Positions 52,717 to 62,311 of a DNA stretch of 64,000 bases are shown one piece after another. Made by a program: the position numbers and the translations under genes. Origin of the DNA: Liolophura sinensis (Eukaryota; Mollusca; Polyplacophora; Chitonida; Chitonidae); assembly GCF_032854445.1 (NCBI RefSeq), contig NC_088299.1, positions 16,921,608-16,985,607 of the forward strand, in the 5' to 3' direction. Numbering within the stretch: position 1 is the first letter of the stretch; every line of letters begins with the position of its first letter. Below the pieces are notes generated by a model. The model saw only the letters and a program-made list of their open reading frames with translations, made no database searches and was not told the origin of the DNA.

Positions 52717-54123
52717 AGATAATTTCCCACAGGGTAAGTGTATCCTTAGGGCCATCAAGTCTCTGTGATGACCCTCAAGTGTAATGATATGTTTGTAAAG
52801 GTACCTGTACCTCTACTGTTTATAGAGACCCAGCTAGCTAGGCAAACAACCTCCAGCTCCACTATTTCGTATCAGTTCAACTGATTTATGTCTATGCTTC
52901 AATACAAGTGATTAGTGATATTTCTGTTATCAGTCCCACAGGCAGGTGGAGGCAACCTTGTATAAGCCTAAAGGATAGCATTACCTATCAGGTTCTGGAC
53001 AAACCTTCTGATATATACAGACACTACACAATCATCAGGTGTAAGATTTGAACACGCATCCCCATAAGAGTCAGTGGACAGATATGAGGCACTTTATACT
53101 TCTGACTGAGAAAGACTTGACATTTTTTAAAATCTTAATAGGCTTACATGAACATGTGTATTAATTAACAACTCTAACATGCAGATGCATATTTAACTTG
53201 AAAAAAGATACTTTCAATGAGCAAATGAAAACAAATTTTGATATTTTCATTGACACGTAAATTTGGATACTTTTTGACTGAAATTAAGTCTTTAATACGA
53301 GTATAAAAATCACTTGCATTTGAACCTAAATGTTCACAACAAAATTAGTTTTCTTCATGGGAAACTTTACACAGAAACAGATAATGCATGAATATATACC
53401 AGGATATTTTATATATGCATGTACTATCTCCCCCTCCCCCCCCTCCTCAAACCCCTACCCACGCTCCCTCTTCACCACTTTGTACCTAAATATATGTACA
53501 GGCAGATATAGTAGGCTGAAGACAGAGAAGCCTGTATACTATACATATAGGTGAGTGGTGCAGATTTTGGAGCAGGTTACAGGCTTGGCCATTACCACGT
53601 GTTGTACTCACCTATTCTTCCTAACTACTGGTAATATCATCCTACAATGGTATAATGTCAATAATTCTCTGATAAGATCTTACCACCGCAGACTGACATC
53701 CACCTCAATTATCTTAATGTGGGCAAATCAACCACACCTACTCATTATAAACTCATCATACTCCACCATATAAATGCTTCACTCATGCTATAACCCAATA
53801 TTATGGTCAGTTAAGTAAACAGATCTATTTATCCAAGAAAGCAAGTAGCAAATGTTCGTAAAAAAATCACTAAAGGATCTCTACATCCACTTTATTCTTG
53901 ACTTGGTTCCCACCAAAACTGTTACCATCCCAACCAGTTTTGCATTAGGCCCGCCCACCTTGATCTACACCAAGATTAAGGTGATGCCTACTCAACATTC
54001 GTCAGGAAAGCACATGTACACAAGTGCATATATTACAAGTTTGCACTTTACTATCTCTGCTTAGTGAATACACATTTTCGTAATCACATAATATTGTACT
54101 TCACATAAGTCAACAATGACTCA

Positions 54124-54342
54124 CCATAATTCTTCAACCTTTTCGCATGTTTGCAAGGTGTCTAATCAAGTATATTCTACAGAAATTATTCTGCAGTGTA
54201 GACTGATAAAATTATACTTTTTGTGATGCCCTGAAACTGGTCAGTTCAACCAAGGCAGTTTCGTCTTTAAATCATCGTAAAAATGTGCATAACTTGCACT
54301 GAAAGCTGCTTTTTCTTTTGTGAAAAGGATGAGGAATTACGG
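54124..54342. mobile_element. MITE-like element, 219 bp, with 24-bp terminal inverted repeats
   Basis: Ends CCATAATTCTTCAACCTTTT(CGCA) and, reverse-complemented, CCGTAATTCCTCATCCTTTT(CACA) match at 20 of 24 positions. The interior (GTGTAGACTGATAAAATTAT, AAAAATGTGCATAACTTGCA) is shared with the element at 58862-60234. It has no coding capacity. A further copy of one end is at about 57895-57920 (CCCTAATTCTTCAACTTTTT). Confidence 0.85.
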
Positions 54343-55810
54343 TCATTTTCATAAATAGTTACAAGAACAAAAACATGCTCCTTTCAAGAAATCATGATAT
54401 TTTCACTGGTAGTATATGACTAAGGTCAAAGATTACATTATAACGACTCAGATAATTTACCTCTTAAGTGCAATTATTTATTTTCCTTATAATTAGTTCT
54501 AGTTCAACTAGTTCAACATAATCATATATGTAATAGTTATAGAATGATCACATGATCATTTCATTGGTCAATGAGCCTCAGTCGTGTGATAACTATATCT
54601 AAAACTGATTATAAAATAAATTGCAAATATTTCCTGTACAACAAATGTGCTAGAAGAATGAGTATTGAATGCTTTGAGTATTGAGTTGTTCCTGGTGTAT
54701 TTTACTGTTTTATAACCACCCTATATAATCGATCAGGGCTGAGAACAATCAGTTTGCATCATTTAGAGTACAATAAATCCTAAAATCTGTGCCTGTCACT
54801 TTGACCTTGCCCAGCCACAGACAAGTAAACAGGATGTGTGGCACTGGTTGTATATAAAACAACAAGTAAAGCTTCTCCATGGGGCTGTTCTCTAGTGTAT
54901 CCATTCATTACCATAAATGTTCTATTGAAACATTAGAGTGCACATTTTATACAATCTGTCTCATGGACGTTTTCCTGATCTACTTTGCACAGTACAACAC
55001 AGACTACAACACTATCGATGGTTTTTGGCACAAGTGTTGGTCAATAAAAATACTTATGTACCTCATACAGACCTACAGTACAGTAGCATTCTGAAAAATA
55101 TATAGGCTTAGTCATATATATAAAGGCCTACTTATGTGTACATTAACTGCTCCTCGCTCTATCAGTGAAAGATATAGAGGATATTGCTCAGTCAAGGTTG
55201 AATATCATAAATATTTTTCGAGTGAGAGATGAAAATGATAACCCACAAGACGCGAAGTGTTAATGAGTGGGTTTTCATATGCATTATCATTTCCTGTGTA
55301 TAATGTGACGTCACACATGACATCTTGTATGACATGTTTTGGTTGTGTGACATAAGAAATGCTAAAGTTGACTTAGCTGGTAATCTGCTAAGCTCGGATT
55401 GGAAGATCATAAAACAAGATGTTTCTTTGTGACATCATGGCGTCCAGGGTGTGTTATACCAAAAGTCGTATGTAACTCTAGCCAGTGAGATATCACTTAT
55501 CACGGAAGGAAATACTGGCATTTTGCCTTTAAAATAAAATTGTTGATGAATATAGTAACTTGTTAGCACATATATACATGCATTCTAATAGCTACATGTA
55601 CAAATCATATATGTACAGACCTTTCTGTATATATACTGAAATATACAGCCAAATGGTACTTGTATTTAAAAAATTAATGAACAGCACTGTATCTGTTTAA
55701 TAAAGGGGGACTACTCCACCTCATAATGGCACCTGGGTCACCTTACCTAAGACCCTGTACATTAGAGTGATTTCCCTTCAATAATGATAAAATCTCACAA
55801 TATTAACAGC

Positions 55811-55861
55811 CTGAAGGCAAACATCAACTGAAGGCAAACAATAACTGAAGGCAAACAAGAA
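55811..55861. repeat. 17-bp triplication
   Basis: CTGAAGGCAAACATCAA, CTGAAGGCAAACAATAA, CTGAAGGCAAACAAGAA. Confidence 0.9.
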
Positions 55862-56490
55862 CAAAATGCATCTTGAGAAAGAGAACATAAATATATATTT
55901 AATGGAAAGTACATTGTAAACACAGAAGAGGTTACTAGGAATAATATTCTGGGGTCAGCTGAAGTCAGGGCCAATTGGTCTGCCTTCAGATGGTAGCACT
56001 TCACAGTTTCAAGCATTCAGGTTCTTTGCTAATAGCAGGGGGAGAAATAATGTGGGGATAGCTGGGTGAATCGCTGCACATTTCTTAGTTTTATCAACTC
56101 TAGAGCTCTGAAACGTCAATGCCAGACATACTTTGACTAATTTTCCAGACACAGTTCCTCGCCAACAATTTGTTTTTTAATAATTATGGCAAAATCTTAT
56201 TCAAGGCTTAAATGCATCTCACCTGAGTTAAATTTGCCTTGTTCATGCCTCCAGCATTCTCCTCACATGGCCAAAGAGAGCACTAATGATTGGTTTAGAG
56301 CTGCTACATGTATATGTATGTATATGACATCAAAACCATAAATGACTGAATCCAGGTTACCACTTGTGATGATTGAATTTTATTAAATAATTATGGATTT
56401 ACAAACGATATTAAGCCCAACACCAAATAACCAATTACCACATACATGTAATGCTTCAAATCCAGGCCCTTATCTGACACCATGACTTAC

Positions 56491-56647
56491 TTTTCTGAGG
56501 GAGCAGCCAGATGGAAGTGTGGAACACATTCCAGCCTGTAGCGCAGCATCTTGAAGGCTTCTGACTGAGGCAGTAACATAAGCAGTCCGTATAAACTCTT
56601 CAGCAGATACTGGTTATGCTGAATATCTAATAACTGTAACCTTAAAT
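56491..56647 (-). CDS. VAC14: VAC14, penultimate coding exon
   Basis: 157 nt (2 + 51 codons + 2). Acceptor TTTCAG, donor GTAAGT (56485-56490). The split tyrosine codon from the previous exon is completed, then [20 protein letters not shown] and [20 protein letters not shown] follow, then [12 protein letters not shown]. The LRLQLLD and [14 protein letters not shown] motifs are very strongly conserved in VAC14. They form part of the helical C-terminal domain. A partial copy of this exon's 5' end lies in an upstream intron (58356-58408). Confidence 0.97.
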
Positions 56648-57111
56648 CTGAAACAACAACGACAACTGCATCCGTAGGTACATGTACGTTACAGCGACAT
56701 TATGACATTTCCATGGAGCTGATCAAGTATACTTATCCTCAATCACACAACCACGGTTTGGTAAACTTTACTGCTTACAGAAATCCTACAACCAATAAAA
56801 AATTCAACACACTTGAGTGGAGCTTGAGCATTAGATCAAAGGGAATTCCTTTCATATTTGAATTGACGCCAGTGGTCAGTTCTTAACAATTGACAGGACT
56901 GAAAAAAACTGCCTCCATTCTTTTTCTATATGTAAATATATTGGCTACATTAGAAACAATACTCTTTTTCAGGTTATTTCTTCCCTTACTACATGTATGT
57001 TGCACAATGTTTCATGTTTTTTGATGTTAAAGCATAGTTTTGAGTTAAGAGAACTTTAACATCAGACCTAAAGTATGAGATTCCTGTGTATATAAGTGAT
57101 ACAGTACTTAC

Positions 57112-57191
57112 AGGCAAATATGGGTGACTCTATCAATTGCACAAGTTTATCAATCTCCTTCAGGAAATCCACGGTCAGTTCCAAACTACCG
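57112..57191 (-). CDS. VAC14: VAC14, coding exon (TVDFLKEIDKLVQLIESP)
   Basis: 80 nt (1 + 26 codons + 1). Acceptor TTCTTCAG at 57192 onward, donor GTAAGT below 57112. Encodes GSLELTVDFLKEIDKL then VQLIESPIFA. The VDFLxExDKLVQLIExPIF block is a VAC14 signature. It joins the preceding exon through a TT|C phenylalanine codon and the next through T|AT tyrosine; both residues are the expected ones, which confirms the junctions. The overlapping frames in this stretch (57137-57397 on +, 57175-57381 on -) are by-products. Confidence 0.96.
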
Positions 57192-57776
57192 CTGAAGAAG
57201 GACGGTTAAGGGTGACAAGAACAGAGAATGTGGGTAGGGGGTTCCAACCAGCATGGGGGCAGGAAGAGGCGAGTAATGGGCCGTCTCCCACTCTGCTGTT
57301 TCTCCTGCAGGCGGGGACAGTTGTGGGGGCAGCACTAGTGGTTGTGTTGTTTTTTGTATGTATGTACATATGCAGATTCATCTTTCAGACTACATGACAC
57401 TTTATCTTGTTTCATTTTTTTAATATGACTCTGAAGTTTCCTATATATCATTTTCTCTGTGAAGACCTCGGGTATGTCAGATAAGAACTGTCTCACTGTA
57501 AATTGACTGAGCTACCTTTGATAAATGAAGATATTATTACTATTATTATTATAATGAATGAACAAATCAATGACCTGGGCTGAATGTCAGATGAGTTGGC
57601 AGCGTTTCACACATATCATCATGTGAATGTGTTAGAGCATGAAACTATTATGACATCTGACATGAGAATGATACCATCCAAAATTTAAGAGTTTAAGAAT
57701 TACCTATTAATATTAACACCAAAAAATATAGGTACAAAATTTTAAAACCACAGGGGAGCTCTGGAATATACAAAAT

Positions 57777-57862
57777 TCTGTCCATGGCTGGGATTGAACC
57801 TGCACATTGTGTGTCGCATGGTAAGAAATCAAACATCTTTCCCACTGAGCAACACCCAGTTC
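57777..57862 (-). mobile_element. tRNA-like SINE head (family C type)
   Basis: On the minus strand: an A-box-like TTGCTCAGTGGGAAAG and a B box GGTTCAATCCCAGCC at tRNA-like spacing. The rest does not fold as an obvious functional tRNA by eye. The B-box surroundings resemble 41045-41100. Confidence 0.6.
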
Positions 57863-58135
57863 AAATCCTGAAATAGGCATAAATAGACAACTACCCTAAT
57901 TCTTCAACTTTTTCAAAAACCACTGTGACCAATATTTTGAAACATTCCCAGAGAGCTATGAGGTGTACAGAAATAATACGCACAGTTTTATGAAGCTTGC
58001 ATCTTTAGTGATACAACAAATGAATTTGGGCGTCATTTTCATAATAATTGTAGGCATAAATTTCACTGAAGAAAGTGCCTTAGAGGTTGAAAAGGTACAT
58101 GGATTTTCTAACTATCTGCCGCAAAGAAAGGATAC

Positions 58136-58254
58136 AATGTCTGGGTAAGATCACAGGCATGTTTGTAGTTCTGTGTGAGGTAACAGAGAGAGACGGTGGC
58201 CACTGGGCTGTGACACCAGGACCTGTACAGACAGCAGAACAACGAACAGCTCTC
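58136..58254 (-). CDS. VAC14: VAC14, coding exon ([19 protein letters not shown])
   Basis: 119 nt (39 codons + 2). Acceptor TTACAG (58255-58260), donor GTATCC (58130-58135), a weaker but valid donor. Encodes [18 protein letters not shown] then [20 protein letters not shown] and T, plus two bases of the next codon. The cysteine-rich [14 protein letters not shown]-type block is diagnostic for VAC14. The phase-0 start fits the LKDLKTK end of the previous exon. Confidence 0.96.
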
Positions 58255-58355
58255 CTGTAACAACATAAGCACAAACATACATGTATTTGTAACCAGCATG
58301 GCTAGAGAAATGCAGATTCCAATAACATGGGATATGTACATATATATATATATAT

Positions 58356-58408
58356 TGAATATCTAATAACTGTAACCTTAAATCTAAAACAACAACAACG
58401 GCATCTGG
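58356..58408 (-). pseudogene. Partial duplicate of the VAC14 penultimate exon 5' end with its acceptor
   Basis: 58357-58385 is identical over 29 bp to 56621-56649 (27 exonic bases plus the first acceptor bases), followed by similar intronic sequence (AAACAACAACAACGGCATCT against AAACAACAACGACAACTGCA). The copy keeps an AG acceptor (TTTTAG) but runs into a short (TA)n after LRLQLLDIQ. It sits in the 2.36-kb intron upstream of its source. Splicing into it from the preceding phase-0 exon would give ATT TAA, an immediate stop. Confidence 0.85.
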
Positions 58409-58577
58409 ACATGATATTTTCAATGCCAACAACCTTCCCACCATATGTGCTTTAACATGGAGTCTGTATACATATATGTGTTAGCATACTTACTGAATAC
58501 GTGTATAAAGTGACCCTTCTAATAATCAAAGAAAAGTACTTGAAAGAACAAGGTAAAAACTGGAGTATGACAAAGCA

Positions 58578-58826
58578 CATTTATTTGTTTGTTTGTTTGT
58601 TTAATTGGTGTTTTACCCTGCTCTCAAGAATACTTCACTTGTAAGACGACGGCCAGTATTGTGGTGGGAAGAAACCAGACTCAGGGAAACCCACAACCAT
58701 GTGCACCTTACAAACCTTCCCACATATGGCCAGAGAGGAAGTCAGCCAGAGCTGGAGTTGAACTCACAGCGACCACACTGGTGAGAGGCTCCTGGTTCAC
58801 TGCACTAACCATTTCAGCCAAGGAAG
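58578..58826 (-). mobile_element. SINE family A, nearly full length
   Basis: In + reading: (TTTG)n tail, ATTGGTGTTTTACCCTGCTC, AGACGACGGCCAGTATTGTG, GAGCTGGAGTTGAACTCACA (B box), GCGACCACACTGGTGAGAGG, and a head ending ACTAACCATTTCAGCC (A box on minus near GGCTGAAATGGTTAG). The tail is TTTG-type instead of TTTA. Confidence 0.9.
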
Positions 58827-59078
58827 CTTCGCATTCCATACTGATCTGTCAGTTATATATACTGTAATTCTTCAACCTTTACACAAATTTGCAAGGTGTT
58901 TATTTAAGGGATTAGTGTCCACACTTAGCTACATCTCCTAAGTATGAAGATTATAACCTGTTGAACACTGTTACCAGGATCATCTCTGAGAAACGTAATT
59001 ATGACTTCAAATCCACCAAAACAATAGATCTGCCACCACAGCCGATCTCCAGCCGGTCGCCCGGTAAAGCTCAGCGGG

Positions 59079-59150
59079 TGACGTCATAGATAGTCAACTC
59101 AAATCTCGCTGGCCTATATAACCTGGGAATTCGTATCAAAACGACGTCAT
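59079..59150 (+). promoter_or_regulatory. CRE and TATA-type promoter inside the TTAA element
   Basis: A perfect CRE, TGACGTCA (59079-59086), a TATA box, TATATAA (59115-59121), and a second CRE-like GACGTCAT (59143-59150) lie immediately upstream of an ATG at 59158. TATA-to-ATG distance is 37 nt, so any 5' leader would be very short. The arrangement looks like a compact Pol II promoter; activity is inferred. Confidence 0.45.
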
Positions 59151-59157
59151 TTTCGAT

Positions 59158-59340
59158 ATGGATTCTAACTACCCAGAAGCAAATATAAAGCAGTATCAAT
59201 TTGAATCCATAGTGGAGGATGTTGAAGTTTCAATTTATGACACTGGCGTCTCTGGACAGACTTCAGATTCCAAGCGTTCAGACGCTGAATTTGATCTTTG
59301 TCCCGGCATTTCCAGCCACACTATCAATACAGACTGGTAA
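59158..59340 (+). CDS. Small ORF of the TTAA element, unknown function (possibly exon 1)
   Basis: 60 codons from the ATG next to the CRE/TATA cluster: MDSNYPEANIKQYQFESIVE, then DVEVSIYDTGVSGQTSD, ending CPGISSHTINTDW. It is acidic and serine-rich. The stop overlaps a GTAAAC donor-like site (AGACTG/GTAAAC), so it could instead be a first exon whose split TG codon would become Cys or Trp. The NTDW end is reminiscent of the run-in to CxCxxC modules in invertebrate P2X7-ballast-like proteins, but that is only an impression. No function is assigned. Confidence 0.35.
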   Translation: MDSNYPEANIKQYQFESIVEDVEVSIYDTGVSGQTSDSKRSDAEFDLCPGISSHTINTDW

Positions 59341-59702
59341 ACCATAGCATTATCCCAAGTTACACTGTAGGTCTACATTTCTGTGTATTATAAACAGGGG
59401 CTTTAATCCTCTTTTGTTCCCTGCGGTGTCACTGCGGTGACATCTGGATCAGAGAATAAAACCATGGGGGATGGATTATCACTATGTAAGACTGCTTTTG
59501 CAATATCTGCATTATCTGGGACCTCTCTAACCGTTATATTATTCCCAGGCAGTATCCACACAGGTCTCACTTGTTTTTGCACCTCTGATGAGTAATTTTA
59601 ATCAAAGTGACATTCATTTTTATACAACACATGGTTGTATAAAAAACCTTCCGTCTTGTGCCATGAAACCACGCTTTCCTGAGGGCTAAATCGTCTGTAA
59701 AC

Positions 59703-60002
59703 TTGAAACTAACTCCCGGGTTCTTCGAAGACCTGTTTTTACAACCGCATGTAGAAAAGCAAATCATTTCGTGGAGCAATTCGATATGCTCGTTGTCACT
59801 TGTGTGGCTTTTTAACACTGAACCAAATGGCGAAGTTCTGACAGCTTGTAGCTGTTGGACTTGTACGACGTCATTCGGCGAAGACCATCAGCAGTGTTGG
59901 CGGAAAAAACGCATAAACCCAGCCTCATTATCTAGTGATTTTATTCCCATATTACCCAGATTACTGTACTTTTTTCCAACATTTTTTTTACACTTATTTT
60001 AA
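59703..60002 (+). CDS. Second ORF of the TTAA element, cysteine cluster, unknown
   Basis: 99 codons on the same strand as the ORF at 59158. It has no obvious promoter of its own, so it could be a downstream exon. Visible features are PGFFEDLFLQPHVEKQI, a cysteine cluster CSCWTC (about residues 68-73) with another Cys 13 residues on, a basic WRKKRIN, and a hydrophobic C-terminus (PRLLYFFPTFFLHLF). I could not find an acceptor giving a clean in-frame join to the first ORF. It could be a decayed exon or a chance frame. Confidence 0.25.
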   Translation: MKLTPGFFEDLFLQPHVEKQIISWSNSICSLSLVWLFNTEPNGEVLTACSCWTCTTSFGEDHQQCWRKKRINPASLSSDFIPILPRLLYFFPTFFLHLF

Positions 60003-60299
60003 CAATATATACAAGGGTAGCTAATTATGAATAAAAATAACCAATCCGGACACTAATCCTTTAAGTATATTCTTAGGGCATTATTCTGTGTAGACTGATA
60101 AAATTCTTCTTTTTGTGAAGCCCTGAAATTAGCCCAATGAACAAATGTTATTTTGTGTCCAAAATCAAATTAAAAATGTGCATAAACTGCACTTAAAGTT
60201 GCTCTTTTACATGCGAAAAGATTGAGAAATTAGGAAAATTTTAGGGAGGACTGCAAGCCTCAGATTCAATTTTACTGGCTGGGAAAACAATCAAATAAG

Positions 60300-60470
60300 G
60301 GTCTGCAGCAACCTGCGGATGGTCGAGGTTTTCCCCCAGGCCCTGCCCGATTTCCTCCCACCACAATGCTGGCCGCCATTGTATAAGTGAAATATTCTTG
60401 AGTACAGTGTAAAACACCAATCAAGTAAATAAATAAATCAATAAATCAATAAATAAATACATAAGTTTAA
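60300..60470 (+). mobile_element. SINE family A copy
   Basis: AACCTGCGGATGGTCGAGG, CCCCAGGCCCTGCCCGATTT, GCTGGCCGCCATTGTATAAG, GTAAAACACCAATCAAG and an AAATAAATAAATC tail. 5'-truncated, in a VAC14 intron and antisense to the gene. Confidence 0.92.
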
Positions 60471-60618
60471 ATATTTTGAGATCTTCGTGCTAGTTATGTG
60501 TGAACACAGTACCTGTGCACTTATTTAAACAATCTTAACAATGACATAAACACTTCAGAATCACACCGATAACTAACCTGTTCTAACAAGGACAGAACCA
60601 GTTTAGAATCTTCCTCAC

Positions 60619-60793
60619 CTTAGTTTTGAGATCTTTGAGCTGGTTGCGGAGCTCAAACAGTTCTGTAGAGGTGAGGAGGATAAGGTTTAGCGTCTGTACC
60701 ATGGTACAAGCAAACTGCAGATCTCTCTCATGAACTAGAATCTCAGACATAGACCGGAATATATCCTCAGCGTTCAGCAACAGGGACAATTGT
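60619..60793 (-). CDS. VAC14: VAC14, coding exon ([20 protein letters not shown])
   Basis: 175 nt (1 + 58 codons). Acceptor TTATTGACAG (60794 onward), donor GTGAGG (60613-60618). Completes the AG|A arginine codon, then [37 protein letters not shown] and [21 protein letters not shown]. The LLLNAExIFxSM and [19 protein letters not shown] motifs are diagnostic of VAC14 and belong to its helical repeat region. Confidence 0.97.
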
Positions 60794-61462
60794 CTGTCAA
60801 TAAAAAACAAATACTGCATATTTCAGAAAAATACTGCGCAGTGAAATAAGACAAATACAAAGACAAAATATAGCTGCTGAAGCAGCCATGCTGAGTTTCA
60901 AGTCAGTATTTCCGACATATGCATGCTGTTTTTATGCACTGGGATAGAAACAATTTAATTAGAAGTACATGCTTCCTAGCCTTCAATATATTGTGTGTAC
61001 TCTACATAGTATGTGCATGTAAATGCACCAAATGTAGCACATCAGTCTTTGGACAATTCTATAGGCCTGCAAGTCCTGTGTTTTTTAACACAGTTCAACA
61101 ATTTTATAGCCCTTTCCACTTTCCTTATAGCTGTAACAGTTCTTCCAAGTGACCAGCAAATACTGGTGAATTACACTTTTTACACTTTGATTGTAATTTG
61201 CGACAAAAGTGTACATCTAAGGTAAGAAAAAAGACCCAATAGGTGAGCAGGGTGTCAAATAACATCAGGCAAAATGTTTAACAAATTCAAATTCTTGCAC
61301 TGCACTCTTTTTCTTCTCAAATAGCTCTCAGGGAAAGCTTGCTACATGTATATATGCTAAATTTCAAGTCAAACGGACATGAGATTCTGACAAGAGTGAC
61401 TTTCAAATATTTTCACTTCAACACCAGGCCACCAGGTCATGTAACTGAAGTTATTACTTGCC

Positions 61463-61660
61463 AAAGATCATCTCGAGGTCTACTACGTACCAAAGATCCA
61501 TGTACCAAAGATCATCTCAAGGTCTACTATGTACCAAAGATCATCTCGAGGTCTACTATGTACTAAAGATCATCTCGAGGTCTACCATGTACCAAAGATC
61601 ATCTCGAGGTCTACCATGTACCAAAGATCATCTCAGGGTCTACTATGTACCAAAGATTCA
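61463..61660. repeat. 29-bp minisatellite, about 7 copies
   Basis: Unit CCAAAGATCATCTCGAGGTC plus TACTATGTA with few substitutions and one truncated copy (about 61493-61508). The KDHLEVYYVP-type ORFs on the + strand come from it. VAC14 intron. Confidence 0.95.
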
Positions 61661-62038
61661 TGCATTTCGGTGCTGTTTTGGTGGCAGTTTTTTGAGGTTT
61701 TCAATTTTGCAACATACAAAAAAGTTTTTATTTTGGCCTGTCCCACTCTCAGTTTGCAGATGTATATCAAATTTGTCTCCTTGCCTGGGGATGATGTTAG
61801 ACATTAAAACTACGTCTTTAGCTTCAATTCTTCAGCAGAACTGCCCACTTTCCGTTTAGAGGATGTTACTTTCGATTTGCGCAAATTATTAGATGAAACA
61901 AGTGTTTTGGTATTCAGGGAACTGGTGGCACTAAGCGGTTGACTATGTTGCCTGTTTAAATCATGTTATTCTAATAAATACTGACATTAACATGATGTTT
62001 GTTGAAATTTTCTTAATGATGAGTTAACATGTGTTAAC

Positions 62039-62073
62039 CTAATAATGAATGGTGCCTGTTCGTTCAGAAGCTG
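62039..62073 (-). pseudogene. Partial tandem duplicate of the 3' end of a VAC14 exon with its own donor
   Basis: 62039-62073 matches 62088-62122 at 27 of 35 bases. On the minus strand it keeps the reading frame: QLLNEQAPFIIR against QLLDDRGPFIIR in the real exon. It is followed by a GTTAAC donor-like site. It starts 14 bp past the real donor, too close for an intron of its own. If the distal donor were used, translation would stop at once (AGG TAA). Confidence 0.6.
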
Positions 62074-62087
62074 GCACTGTTAGTTAC

Positions 62088-62311
62088 CTAATAATGAACG
62101 GTCCACGATCGTCCAGGAGTTGCCGGTCAGTACTGAATAGTTTCATCAAACTGCCCATGAACTTTGTGAAGTATTTGTTTGTGCCTTTCTGTGAGTCTAA
62201 CACATCCCTCACTGGGGAGGGGAGGGTTAAAGTGGCGGGGTCTGGAGGCGTGGCTTCACCTGCAGGGTTAGAGGAGATCTCGGCTAGTGCTTCCAGATCC
62301 AGTAATACAAC
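62088..62311 (-). CDS. VAC14: VAC14, coding exon (VVLLDLEALAEISSNPAG)
   Basis: 224 nt (74 codons + 2). Acceptor TTGCCCAG (62312 onward), donor GTAACT (62082-62087). Reads VVLLDLEALAEISSNPAG, a variable proline-rich stretch (EATPPDPATLTLPSPV), then KGTNKYFTKFMGSLMKLFST, DRQLLDDRGPFIIR. The VxLxDLExLAEIxSxPAG start and the YFxKFMxxLxxxF and RGPFIIR blocks are the VAC14 signature around a length-variable linker. This linker is much shorter than the roughly 50-residue human one as I remember it. It is the most 5' exon in the window. Confidence 0.97.

Larger units (their letters stand above)
50931..56490 (-). other. VAC14 last intron (5.56 kb)
   Basis: Contains a perfect 22-bp triplication, an inverted pair of SINEs, one MITE-like element and a 17-bp triplication (listed separately). 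The remainder is AT-rich unique sequence with no recognised exon. A small palindrome AATGATCACATGATCATT lies at about 54551. Confidence 0.85.
58908..60060 (+). mobile_element. TTAA-flanked 1.15-kb element nested in a MITE copy
   Basis: Flanked by TTAA on both sides (58904-58907 and 60061-60064). The termini are short inverted repeats, GGGATTAGTGTCC on the left and AGGATTAGTGTCC on the right (reverse-complemented), 12 of 13 matching. TTAA duplication is the target preference of the piggyBac superfamily, but the terminal bases are not the usual piggyBac CC-start and the two short ORFs inside are not a recognisable transposase. The element may be a non-autonomous or gene-carrying member, or belong to another TTAA-using family. 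Confidence 0.75.
58862..60234. mobile_element. MITE-like element interrupted by a nested insertion
   Basis: The same family as 54124-54342. Left end CTGTAATTCTTCAACCTTTA, right end (reverse-complemented) CCTAATTTCTCAATCTTTTC. With the 58908-60060 insert and one TTAA removed, the remaining sequence (GCAAGGTGTTTATTTAAGTA, TATTCT, GTGTAGACTGATAAAATT) lines up with the uninterrupted copy at 54 kb. Confidence 0.82.

Noticed and set aside
58589-58867. ORF with similarity to ORFs at 14.6, 28.5, 52.5 and 63.0 kb
   Set aside because: The shared similarity comes from SINE family A, which is non-coding.
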